Assembly (NCBI RefSeq): GCF_018785245.1
Contig: NZ_WQPL01000014.1
Coordinates: 1 to 58,567 of the forward strand
Source of the DNA: Collinsella aerofaciens
GTDB lineage: Bacteria > Actinomycetota > Coriobacteriia > Coriobacteriales > Coriobacteriaceae
Length of the DNA: 58,567 nucleotides
Direction of reading: 5' to 3'
Both the position numbers and the translations under genes were made by a program. This document shows positions 29,481 to 36,822 of the stretch, one piece after another; position 1 is the stretch's first letter; every line of letters starts with the position of its first letter. Under the pieces are notes generated by a model. That model saw only the letters and a list, made by a program, of their open reading frames with translations, made no database searches and was not told the origin of the DNA.

Positions 29481-29615
29481 ATGAAGCGTACGTATCAGCC
29501 TAATAAGCGTAAGCGTGCCAAGACCCATGGCTTCCGTGCCCGTATGGCCACTAAGGGTGGTCGTGCCGTGCTCGCCCGTCGTCGCGCCAAGGGCCGCAAG
29601 CGTCTCACTGTCTAG
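29481..29615 (+). CDS. rpmH: 50S ribosomal protein L34
   Basis: A 44-residue basic protein, [20 protein letters not shown] at the start and KGRKRLTV at the end, the canonical L34. AGGAGG lies 9 nt upstream. It begins the rpmH-rnpA-yidD-yidC block on the plus strand. Confidence 0.98.
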   Translation: MKRTYQPNKRKRAKTHGFRARMATKGGRAVLARRRAKGRKRLTV

Positions 29616-29635
29616 CAGCGATACACACATCTCGC

Positions 29636-29974
29636 ATGAAGACTATTAAGTCTCGGCAAGATTTCGAGCATGTGTTCAGTCAGGGGCGTCGTTTCAATCA
29701 CCCTCTGATTCGAATGACCATATGTGAATCGGTTGGCGAAGGCGACTCCGGAAGGGTCGCCTTCGTTGGTGCTAAGCGACTCGGTTGTGCCGTCGTGCGC
29801 AACCGATCTAAGCGTGTGATGCGCGAGGCCGCCCGCAGCTGCGGATTTCCCGTTGCGGGTTATGACATCATCTTGTTTGCAACTCCCAAGACGAGGGTTT
29901 CCTCGCCGCAGGAGATGGACAAGGCGTTGCGTTCGCTTATGAAGCGCGCCGGCGTTGCCGGGGAGGAGCGATGA
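29636..29974 (+). CDS. rnpA: Ribonuclease P protein component
   Basis: A 112-residue basic protein that assists the RNase P RNA in tRNA 5' processing. The signature region [20 protein letters not shown] is intact. It starts 20 nt after rpmH and overlaps yidD by 4 nt (ATGA). Confidence 0.96.
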   Translation: MKTIKSRQDFEHVFSQGRRFNHPLIRMTICESVGEGDSGRVAFVGAKRLGCAVVRNRSKRVMREAARSCGFPVAGYDIILFATPKTRVSSPQEMDKALRSLMKRAGVAGEER

Positions 29975-30195
29975 GCAATCACGTTTTGCGACGTGTTGCC
30001 ATCGCTCCTATTCGCATATATCAACAGGTTATTTCGCCCATATTGCCTGACGCCTGCATTTATTACCCAACGTGCTCGCAATACGCCATCCAGGCGATTG
30101 AGAAGCACGGTGTTTTGAGAGGCTGCTGGCTTGCCGTGAGGCGCATCGCTCGTTGCAATCCCCTGCACGTCGGCGGTTATGACCCTGTGCCCTAG
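29971..30195 (+). CDS. yidD: Membrane protein insertion efficiency factor YidD
   Basis: A 74-residue protein with [20 protein letters not shown] and the conserved Cys of the family ([24 protein letters not shown]). It helps YidC-dependent insertion and always travels with rnpA and yidC. The start overlaps the rnpA stop. Confidence 0.96.
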   Translation: MSNHVLRRVAIAPIRIYQQVISPILPDACIYYPTCSQYAIQAIEKHGVLRGCWLAVRRIARCNPLHVGGYDPVP

Positions 30196-30224
30196 CGGGC
30201 ACTCGCTATCGGAGGAAAACTTAC

Positions 30225-30995
30225 ATGTGGGATTGGATCGTTAACATCCTTTTCGAGCTGCTCAAGCTCATCCAGACCTTTGCGGTCGACTGGGGCCTGT
30301 CCATCATCATCCTGGTGGTCATCATCCGTCTGCTGCTGACGCCGCTCATGCTCAAGTCGACCAAGTCGACGGCTCGCATGCAGGTGCTGCAGCCCAAGAT
30401 GCTCGAGATCCAGGAGCGCTATGCCGACGATCCCCAGCGTCAGGCCGAGGAGATGCAGAAGTTCTACAGCGAGAACAAGTTCAACCCCATGGCTGGCTGT
30501 CTGCCGCTGCTGATTCAGATGCCTATCCTGTTCGCCCTGTTTACATTGCTGCGCAACCTGCCGCAGTACTTTAACGACGGCACGTTCTCGTTCTTCAACA
30601 TCCTGCCCGACCTGACCACCACGCCGAGTGCTTCCTTTGCCGATGGCTTTATGGTTGCACTGCCTGCGCTGGTTTGCCTGATCCTGTTCGCCGTCCTGAC
30701 CCTGATTCCGCAGCTCTATATGTCGCGCAACCAGACCGGCCAGCAGGCTCAGAGCATGCGTATGATGGCCGTTGTCATGACGGTCATGATGCTTTGGATG
30801 GGCTGGAGCCTTCCCGTTGGTGTTCTGCTGTACTACGACGTCTCGTCTGCTTGGCAGGTTATCCAGCAGATTTTTGTGACGCAGAAGGTCATCGACAAGG
30901 CGAAGGCCGATGAGGAGGAGCGTCTTAAGAACGCTCCGCTGCAGGTTGAGGTCACTCGTCGAGAGAAGAAGCCGCGCCCGCACAAGAAGAAGTAG
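30225..30995 (+). CDS. yidC: Membrane protein insertase YidC/OxaA
   Basis: A 256-residue integral membrane insertase of the Gram-positive type with five core helices. The hydrophilic-groove region WGLSIIILVVIIRLLLTPLM and the cytoplasmic hairpin QERYADDPQRQAEEMQKFY are typical. The C-terminus is basic (KKPRPHKKK) and may contact the ribosome. GGAGG lies 9 nt before the ATG. No lipobox, unlike many Firmicutes YidC. Confidence 0.96.
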   Translation: MWDWIVNILFELLKLIQTFAVDWGLSIIILVVIIRLLLTPLMLKSTKSTARMQVLQPKMLEIQERYADDPQRQAEEMQKFYSENKFNPMAGCLPLLIQMPILFALFTLLRNLPQYFNDGTFSFFNILPDLTTTPSASFADGFMVALPALVCLILFAVLTLIPQLYMSRNQTGQQAQSMRMMAVVMTVMMLWMGWSLPVGVLLYYDVSSAWQVIQQIFVTQKVIDKAKADEEERLKNAPLQVEVTRREKKPRPHKKK

Positions 30996-31039
30996 TGGGA
31001 TATCAATCTTATTTAGGTACCTAACTTTTGGAGTACGTT

Positions 31040-31609
31040 ATGTCTGAAGAGATCATCGAGGATATGCTTGAGGAGGTTGCCCCGCAGGTCGCGGGCGATT
31101 ATCCCGAGATTGCACAGCGCTACAAGGCTGGTGAAGAGCTGACCGATGAGGAGCTCGACACCATTGCCGATGTTGCTATTTCCATCCTGCGTTCCATCCT
31201 TTCGCACTTCGATGCCGCCAACTCTCCTATCGATGAGTATGAGGGCGACGAAGGTGAGCTGATTTTGGATGTAACGGCTCCCGACCTTGCTGTTCTCATT
31301 GGCCGTCATGGTCGCACCCTTGATGCCCTTCAGGTTATGTTCTCTTTGCTGGTGAGCCGCAAACTTGGCTTTAGGTATCCGGTTGTAGTGGACGTCGAGG
31401 GATACAAGAGCCGCCGTCAGGACAAGGTTGCCTCCATGGCTCAGTCTGCTGCCGAGCGTGCCATTCGCACTCATAAGAGTGTTTCGCTTCCGCCCATGAA
31501 TGCCTACGAGCGTCGACTGGTTCACATTGCACTTCGTGGCAATGATGCCGTCGATACTCATTCTGAGGGTTCTGACCCTGATCGCCATGTGGTGATTGTT
31601 GCTCGATAA
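31040..31609 (+). CDS. Jag/KhpB-like RNA-binding protein (KH and R3H domains)
   Basis: A 189-residue protein. The N-terminal half is acidic. The KH domain contains LAVLIGRHGRTLDALQVM, and the R3H domain follows with the R-x3-H element ERAIRTHKSVSLPPMNAYERRLVH. It is the usual neighbour of yidC and may bind small RNAs with KhpA. The ATG at 31040 is chosen because GGAG is 6 nt upstream; a TTG four codons earlier is less likely. Confidence 0.94.
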   Translation: MSEEIIEDMLEEVAPQVAGDYPEIAQRYKAGEELTDEELDTIADVAISILRSILSHFDAANSPIDEYEGDEGELILDVTAPDLAVLIGRHGRTLDALQVMFSLLVSRKLGFRYPVVVDVEGYKSRRQDKVASMAQSAAERAIRTHKSVSLPPMNAYERRLVHIALRGNDAVDTHSEGSDPDRHVVIVAR

Positions 31610-31627
31610 TCTACTCGAGTTTATGCT

Positions 31628-31659
31628 AAGGGGACGTGGTTTCCACGTCCCCTTTTTTT
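31628..31659 (+). terminator. Intrinsic terminator after jag
   Basis: GGGGACGTGG pairs with CCACGTCCCC around TTT, followed by seven T. Confidence 0.9.
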
Positions 31660-31705
31660 GTCAAAAGTTCTCGATACGCTGATTTTTGTCAGAAAGGAGC
31701 TTTCG

Positions 31706-32443
31706 TTGTTAGTACTTACTGATCAGCAGGCTGACGAGATGTTGAGTCGTCTAGCTTTCTATTGCAAAGAGTATTCCTTGAGCGTAACTGATGTTGAGCT
31801 GAGGAAATGTATTCAGCATTTGGATTTGGTTCTAGAAACAAATAAGACAACCAATCTCACCCGTATTCTTAACGTAGAAGATGCTGCAGTACTTCATATC
31901 CTCGACTCACTTGTTTTGCTCCCCTATATCAACAAGGCTCCTGAGGGAGCTTTGCTCGATATGGGAACAGGTGCGGGCTTCCCTGGTATTCCATTAACCA
32001 TAACCACGCATCGTAAAGCTACTTATATTGACTCTGTTGGCAAGAAGGTTGATGCGGTAAATTCCTTTGTCCATGCTATTGGATTGAAACATGCCCATGC
32101 GGTTCATGATCGTCTTGAAGAATATGCTCGGAGCCATAAGAAGCAGTTCTCTGTTGTAACCGCCCGCGCACTGGCCCCTCTACCGATTCTTGTTGAGTAT
32201 GCGGCTCCGTATCTGAAGGATGGAGGGCTATTTGTTATAACCAAGGGCAATCCTTCGGATGAGGAGCTTGCTTCCGGCATGTCAGCAGCTAAGATTTGCG
32301 GCTTCACTTTGCTTCTGAATGACGCAATTGATTTGCCTGAAGGCTTGGGTCACAGGGAGTTCATTGTTCTTAAGAAGAGTCATCCAGCATCCGTTTCATT
32401 GCCTCGTGCAAATGGCGTGGCAAAGAAGAATCCGCTTGCCTAG
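31706..32443 (+). CDS. rsmG: 16S rRNA (guanine-N7) methyltransferase RsmG
   Basis: A 245-residue SAM-dependent methyltransferase that modifies G527 of 16S rRNA (E. coli numbering). The SAM motif LLDMGTGAGFPGIPL is intact. I choose the TTG at 31706 because AAAGGAG lies 7 nt upstream; an upstream extension of 16 codons runs into the terminator. Base composition is clearly poorer in G+C than most of the window, shared with parA and parB. Confidence 0.93.
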   Translation: MLVLTDQQADEMLSRLAFYCKEYSLSVTDVELRKCIQHLDLVLETNKTTNLTRILNVEDAAVLHILDSLVLLPYINKAPEGALLDMGTGAGFPGIPLTITTHRKATYIDSVGKKVDAVNSFVHAIGLKHAHAVHDRLEEYARSHKKQFSVVTARALAPLPILVEYAAPYLKDGGLFVITKGNPSDEELASGMSAAKICGFTLLLNDAIDLPEGLGHREFIVLKKSHPASVSLPRANGVAKKNPLA

Positions 32444-32444
32444 A

Positions 32445-32460
32445 TGTTTCACGTGAAACA
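32445..32460. promoter_or_regulatory. parS: parS site 1
   Basis: TGTTTCACGTGAAACA, the perfect consensus centromere for chromosomal ParB. It starts right after the rsmG stop codon. Confidence 0.97.
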
Positions 32461-32483
32461 TAATGGATACTAACAACTTGCAG

Positions 32484-32499
32484 TGTTTCACGTGAAACA
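32484..32499. promoter_or_regulatory. parS: parS site 2
   Basis: A second perfect TGTTTCACGTGAAACA, exactly 39 bp from site 1. Confidence 0.97.
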
Positions 32500-32522
32500 T
32501 GGCGGTTGATATCGATTCGGAA

Positions 32523-32538
32523 TGTTTCACGTGAAACA
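32523..32538. promoter_or_regulatory. parS: parS site 3
   Basis: A third perfect copy, again exactly 39 bp on, and 40 bp before the parA start. ParB bound here could both seed segregation and repress parAB. Confidence 0.97.
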
Positions 32539-32577
32539 TCCTCCGTTTGACAGCTTTAATACACACCAGGAGGGACC

Positions 32578-33378
32578 GTGGGATTTCGCGACGTTAAGCG
32601 TTCAAAGAGCGCAAAAGACACGCGTATCATTGCAATCATCAATCAAAAAGGCGGCGTCGGTAAGTCAACGACGGCTGTAAACCTTGCAGCAGCACTGGGT
32701 GAGCAGGGTCGTAAGACACTGATTGTCGATTTTGATCCGCAGGGAAACAGCACCAGTGGATTCGGAATTGAAAAAGAAGACCTTGATCACTGCATCTATG
32801 ATGCATTGTTGAATGATGTGCCGGCAGAATCACTTGTTCTTGATACAAATTGCAAAAAGGTATTCGTAATTCCAGCTACAATTCAGCTTGCAGGCGCCGA
32901 AATTGAGCTCGTAAGCGCAATTGCACGTGAAACCCGCCTCAAAGATTTGCTTGAGCCGATTCAGGACGAGTTCGATTTTATTTTGATTGACTGTCCTCCT
33001 TCGCTCGGCCTGCTTACTATCAACGCCTTGACCGCAGCAGACAGCGTTTTGATTCCGATCCAGTGCGAATATTACGCACTCGAGGGCGTTACGAAGCTGC
33101 TTGAGTCAATGAAGATGGTCAAATCAAGGCTGAACAAGGGCTTAGACACCTATGGTGTGCTTATGACCATGTATGACTCGCGTACTTCACTATCGAATCA
33201 GGTTGTTGAGGAGGTTCAATCGTACTTTGGTGATAAGGCGTTTAAGACGCTAATCCCCCGTACGGTTAAAATCTCCGAAGCTCCGTCTTTTGGAGAACCA
33301 GTAATTACCTATGCACCTCAAAATAAGGGTGCAAAAGCATATATGAACCTTGCAAAAGAGGTGATCAAGCGTGCCTAG
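32578..33378 (+). CDS. parA: Chromosome partitioning ATPase ParA (Soj)
   Basis: A 266-residue deviant Walker A ATPase (IINQKGGVGKSTTAVNLAA) that binds DNA as an ATP dimer and is released by ParB. The motifs VDFDPQGNSTSG and DFILIDCPPSLGLLT are intact. Start is GTG with AGGAGG 5 nt upstream. It overlaps parB by 8 nt, and three parS sites sit directly upstream. Confidence 0.97.
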   Translation: MGFRDVKRSKSAKDTRIIAIINQKGGVGKSTTAVNLAAALGEQGRKTLIVDFDPQGNSTSGFGIEKEDLDHCIYDALLNDVPAESLVLDTNCKKVFVIPATIQLAGAEIELVSAIARETRLKDLLEPIQDEFDFILIDCPPSLGLLTINALTAADSVLIPIQCEYYALEGVTKLLESMKMVKSRLNKGLDTYGVLMTMYDSRTSLSNQVVEEVQSYFGDKAFKTLIPRTVKISEAPSFGEPVITYAPQNKGAKAYMNLAKEVIKRA

Positions 33379-34276
33379 TGTAAAGAAACGTGGCGGATTG
33401 GGACGTGGACTGAATGCTTTGGTCTCAGAGGCCGAGTATGAGACCGGCGGTTCGGCTGCATCGGCTTCAAATGCTGCATCTGAAACAAAACTACCTATTG
33501 AGGATATCGTTCCCAACCCTAATCAGCCGCGAATTCACTTTAACGAAACTGAACTTCGCGAGTTGAGCGAGTCAATCCAAGAACATGGCGTTTTGCAGCC
33601 GCTTTTGGTTCGCAAGCATGGAAACGGCTATGAGATCATCGCTGGTGAGCGTCGTTACCAGGCGTCAAAGCTTGCTGGCCTTGAAGAATTGCCAGTCATC
33701 ATTAAAGAGGTAAATGATGAAGAGATGCTGGCTCTTGCTCTTATCGAAAACCTTCAACGTTCAGATCTGAATCCCGTCGAAGAGGCTAAGGGCTATCGAC
33801 AGCTCATCGATGCCAGCGGTATGACCCAGGAGGCATTGTCGAAGGCAGTAAGCAAGTCACGCTCTGCAATTACAAACTCGCTGCGTCTTCTCGATCTCCC
33901 CGAAGTAGTTCAGCAGATGATTTTTGAGGGTAAACTTACTGCTGGTCATGCACGTGCGATTCTTGCAGTTCCCTATGAGGATGCTCGAATTCGACTTGCA
34001 GAGAAGGTTGTTGCAGAGGGCCTTTCCGTAAGAGCGACAGAAAATCTTGCTCCGTTGTTTTCTGCCGGAGAGACACCTAAGACGCGGAGGCCTGCAACCC
34101 CTCAGTCTTTTAAAAAGGCAGCCCGCGTGCTTCGTCAGGTTTTTAATACCAACGTGCGTGTGAAGAGCTCGCGTGGAAAGAATAAGATTGAGATTGAGTT
34201 TAAAGACGAGGAAGAGCTCTCTCGTATTCTTGGCGAAATGATTCAGTTTGATCAAGGAGGCCAAGATGAGGAATAG
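33371..34276 (+). CDS. parB: Chromosome partitioning protein ParB (Spo0J)
   Basis: A 301-residue CTP-dependent clamp that loads at parS. The CTPase/arginine-box motif is EIIAGERRYQASK, the helix-turn-helix is MTQEALSKAVSKSRSAITNSLRLL, and the C-terminal dimerisation part is short. The first eight codons overlap parA, and the start is GTG. Its low G+C matches parA. Confidence 0.96.
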   Translation: MPSVKKRGGLGRGLNALVSEAEYETGGSAASASNAASETKLPIEDIVPNPNQPRIHFNETELRELSESIQEHGVLQPLLVRKHGNGYEIIAGERRYQASKLAGLEELPVIIKEVNDEEMLALALIENLQRSDLNPVEEAKGYRQLIDASGMTQEALSKAVSKSRSAITNSLRLLDLPEVVQQMIFEGKLTAGHARAILAVPYEDARIRLAEKVVAEGLSVRATENLAPLFSAGETPKTRRPATPQSFKKAARVLRQVFNTNVRVKSSRGKNKIEIEFKDEEELSRILGEMIQFDQGGQDEE

Positions 34277-34520
34277 AATTTTAACTGCGATTGCATTGGC
34301 GACGACTGTCGCGGCTGGTGCCTTTGCTGGCTATAAGATCGCGACAGACGATGAACTTCGAGGTCGTTTGCTTCGTAGTGCGCAAGATATTGTCGATACA
34401 TCCAAGAAGAAAATGGATGTTATGACAGAAGATGTTGCCATGCGTACAGCTCAGGTAACGAAGAATCCCAAGATTAATCAGGGTTGGGTCAGCAACCAAT
34501 GGGAAAATGTAGGCTATTAG
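34266..34520 (+). CDS. Small YtxH-like membrane-anchored protein
   Basis: An 84-residue protein with an N-terminal hydrophobic segment (residues 4-22, ILTAIALATTVAAGAFAGY) and a charged helical tail ending in WENVGY. The layout resembles YtxH-type proteins. It starts inside the parB end, with GGAGG 5 nt upstream, so translation is coupled to parB. A role near the origin or membrane is only a guess. Confidence 0.75.
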   Translation: MRNRILTAIALATTVAAGAFAGYKIATDDELRGRLLRSAQDIVDTSKKKMDVMTEDVAMRTAQVTKNPKINQGWVSNQWENVGY

Positions 34521-34550
34521 GTACCTAACAATTACTTAGCATATTGTGAT

Positions 34551-34587
34551 GGGTCCTTGTCTGATTCACGAGACAAGGACCCCTTAT
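34551..34587 (+). terminator. Intrinsic terminator of the parAB operon
   Basis: GGGTCCTTGTCT pairs with AGACAAGGACCC around GATTCACG, followed by CTTATTTT. Confidence 0.85.
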
Positions 34588-34644
34588 TTTGGCCGTAAAA
34601 ATGGGACCAGTAGCAGCTGATTCAAAATTAAGGTCAATAAATGA

Positions 34645-34681
34645 AACGACCCCGGTTGCATATCCTGCAACCGGGGTCGTT
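34645..34681 (-). terminator. Hairpin terminating rlmN
   Basis: A 16-bp perfect stem AACGACCCCGGTTGCA / TGCAACCGGGGTCGTT, on the minus strand followed by TCATTTATTG. It lies between convergent transcripts. Confidence 0.7.
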
Positions 34682-34684
34682 CGA

Positions 34685-34700
34685 TGTTTCACATGAAACG
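34685..34700. promoter_or_regulatory. parS-like site after the rlmN gene
   Basis: TGTTTCACATGAAACG matches parS at 14 of 16 positions, with substitutions at positions 9 and 16. It sits between the parAB terminator and rlmN, 2.2 kb from the perfect sites. Confidence 0.5.
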
Positions 34701-34718
34701 TTTTGGGGTGCGACTCCC

Positions 34719-35771
34719 CTATGCGTTCTTCTGAACTTTGAAGCGCTGCTTCAGCTGTCCGCAAGCGGCGTCAATATCGTTACCACGGGAGTTACGAATC
34801 GTTGTCTCGATGCCACGGGACTCAAGGCGACGCTGAAGATCCTCAACCTTATGAATCGGCGACGGCTTGAGCGGGCTACCCTCGATGTCGTTAAGCTGAA
34901 TGAGGTTAACGTGGCACAGCGTTCCCTCGCAGAAGTCGCAGAGCGCCTGCATTTCCGGATTCGTATCGTTGACGCCTTCGATCATGGCATACTCATAGGT
35001 TGGGCGGCGGCCGGTCTTCTCGGTGTAGAGCTGAAGCGCTTCGTGAAGGCGAAGCAGCGTGTACTTCTTAACACCGGGCATGAGCTTATTGCGCGTCGAC
35101 TGGATGGCGGAATGCAGTGAAACAGCAAACGTGAACTGCTCGGGGATGTCGGCAAATTTGCGAATACCGGGAATAACGCCACTGGTAGAGACGGTGAGGT
35201 GACGAGCGCCGATACCGATGCCATCGGGGTCGTTGAGGATTCGCAGCGCCTTGAGAACCTCGTCGTAGTTGGCAAACGGCTCGCCCTGGCCCATGAAGAC
35301 AACGCTCGTGGCGCGCTCGCCAAAGTCGTTGGATACATGAAGTACCTGGTCGACGATCTCTTGAGCGGTCAGAGAGCGCTTGAGGCCGTTGAGACCGGTA
35401 GCGCAAAAGGCGCAGCCCATGCCACAGCCAGCTTGGGTGGAAACGCAGACGGAAAGCTTGTTACGACGGGGCATGCCGACAGTCTCGACGGAAACGCCGT
35501 CGTGGTACTCGAGCAAATACTTGCGAGAGCCATCTTTGGAAACCTGCTTGGTTAGTTCAGTCGGCGTGTCAAAGGCAAAAGCCTCTTTAAGCTGCTCGCG
35601 GAAAGCCTTAGGAAGGTTTGTCATATCGTCAAACGAACAAACGTTCTTCTCAAAGACCCATTCGATGAGCTGCTTCGAGCGGAAGGCTGGCTGGCCAAGT
35701 TCGGCCACGAGCTCGCGAATATCGTTTTGGCTCAAGTCGCGAATGTCCTGAGATTTAGTCCTGGGATTCAT
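34719..35771 (-). CDS. rlmN: Dual-specificity RNA methyltransferase RlmN
   Basis: A 350-residue radical SAM enzyme that methylates C2 of A2503 in 23S rRNA and A37 in tRNA. The cluster motif is CGMGCAFCATG. VFMGQGEPFANYDEV and the catalytic Cys (NDIDAACGQL) are present. It is encoded on the minus strand, against the local bias. Confidence 0.96.
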   Translation of the reverse strand: MNPRTKSQDIRDLSQNDIRELVAELGQPAFRSKQLIEWVFEKNVCSFDDMTNLPKAFREQLKEAFAFDTPTELTKQVSKDGSRKYLLEYHDGVSVETVGMPRRNKLSVCVSTQAGCGMGCAFCATGLNGLKRSLTAQEIVDQVLHVSNDFGERATSVVFMGQGEPFANYDEVLKALRILNDPDGIGIGARHLTVSTSGVIPGIRKFADIPEQFTFAVSLHSAIQSTRNKLMPGVKKYTLLRLHEALQLYTEKTGRRPTYEYAMIEGVNDTNPEMQALCDFCEGTLCHVNLIQLNDIEGSPLKPSPIHKVEDLQRRLESRGIETTIRNSRGNDIDAACGQLKQRFKVQKNA

Positions 35772-35856
35772 GGAAGCCTTTCGATTTTGGGGAAACGTAG
35801 AGGGTATCGCTACAATATGGTATCAGCTGCAGAAATTATAGAGGAGGAGTCTGCCC

Positions 35857-36822
35857 ATGCCGGGTAAAAGCCTAGAGAACATGCACGTAGCGGTCTTGGC
35901 GGGCGGTCATTCCGCTGAGCGCGAGATCTCGCTCAATTCGGGAAAGAACGTCGTGGTTGCCTTGAAGGAGGCCGGCTACACTTCGGTGGAGCTGCTCGAC
36001 ACGGCTGCTGATGACTTTATGGTAACCATGGCAACCGGCGGCTTTGACGTGGCGTTTATCGCCATGCACGGTGCCGGCGGCGAGGATGGCGCCATGCAAG
36101 GCGCCATGGAGACCCTGGGTATCCCCTACACGGCTTCGGGCGTGCTTGCCAGCGCCTGCGGTGCCGACAAGGAGGTCTCTAAGCTCCTGTACGCCAAGGC
36201 GGGCATTCCCATTGCCCCCGGCCTTGCGCTCGAGGTGGGCGATGAAGTCGATATCGATCGTATCGTCGAGGTTTGTGGCGAGCGCTGCTTTGTGAAGCCG
36301 GCCGTCAACGGTTCCAGCTATGGCATTTCCCTGGTCCATGAGCCCTCCGAGCTGCCCGCGGCAATCGCCAAGGCGTTTGAGTACGGCGACAAAGTACTGG
36401 TCGAGAAGTGCATCGAGGGTACCGAGATCACCGTCGGCGTATACGGCGAAGATGACGTGCGCGCTCTGCCGATTGTCGAGATTCGTAAGCCCGAGGACTG
36501 CGAGTTCTACGATCTGGACGTGAAGTATGTCGACCCTACGGACATCCATCGTATTCCGGCGCAGATTTCACCCGAGAATTACGCTCGCGCTCAGGAGCTT
36601 GCCTGTGCTGCTCACAAGGCCCTCGGTTGCCTGGGCATCTCGCGCAGCGATTTTATCGTGAGCGAGGACGGCCCCGTCATCCTCGAGACCAATACCATTC
36701 CCGGCATGACCGATACGTCGCTGTATCCGGATGAGATTCGCCACACCGACGACATGACGTTCCCGCAGGTCTGTGACAGCCTGATCCGTATGGGCCTTCG
36801 TCGAGCGGGCATTGCATGCTAA
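35857..36822 (+). CDS. ddl: D-alanine-D-alanine ligase
   Basis: A 321-residue ATP-grasp enzyme that joins two D-alanines for peptidoglycan. Motifs are VAVLAGGHSAEREISLNSG, FIAMHGAGGEDGAMQG, VNGSSYGISLV and LETNTIPGMTDTSLYPDE. Its Tyr/Phe region (...DLDVKYVD) fits an ordinary D-Ala ligase, not a D-Lac type, by resemblance. It overlaps dinG by 7 nt. Confidence 0.95.
   Translation: MPGKSLENMHVAVLAGGHSAEREISLNSGKNVVVALKEAGYTSVELLDTAADDFMVTMATGGFDVAFIAMHGAGGEDGAMQGAMETLGIPYTASGVLASACGADKEVSKLLYAKAGIPIAPGLALEVGDEVDIDRIVEVCGERCFVKPAVNGSSYGISLVHEPSELPAAIAKAFEYGDKVLVEKCIEGTEITVGVYGEDDVRALPIVEIRKPEDCEFYDLDVKYVDPTDIHRIPAQISPENYARAQELACAAHKALGCLGISRSDFIVSEDGPVILETNTIPGMTDTSLYPDEIRHTDDMTFPQVCDSLIRMGLRRAGIAC

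Noticed and set aside
34645-34681. The 16-bp hairpin as a mobile inverted repeat
   Set aside because: Its place between convergent genes and the T-rich flank make a terminator the simpler reading.
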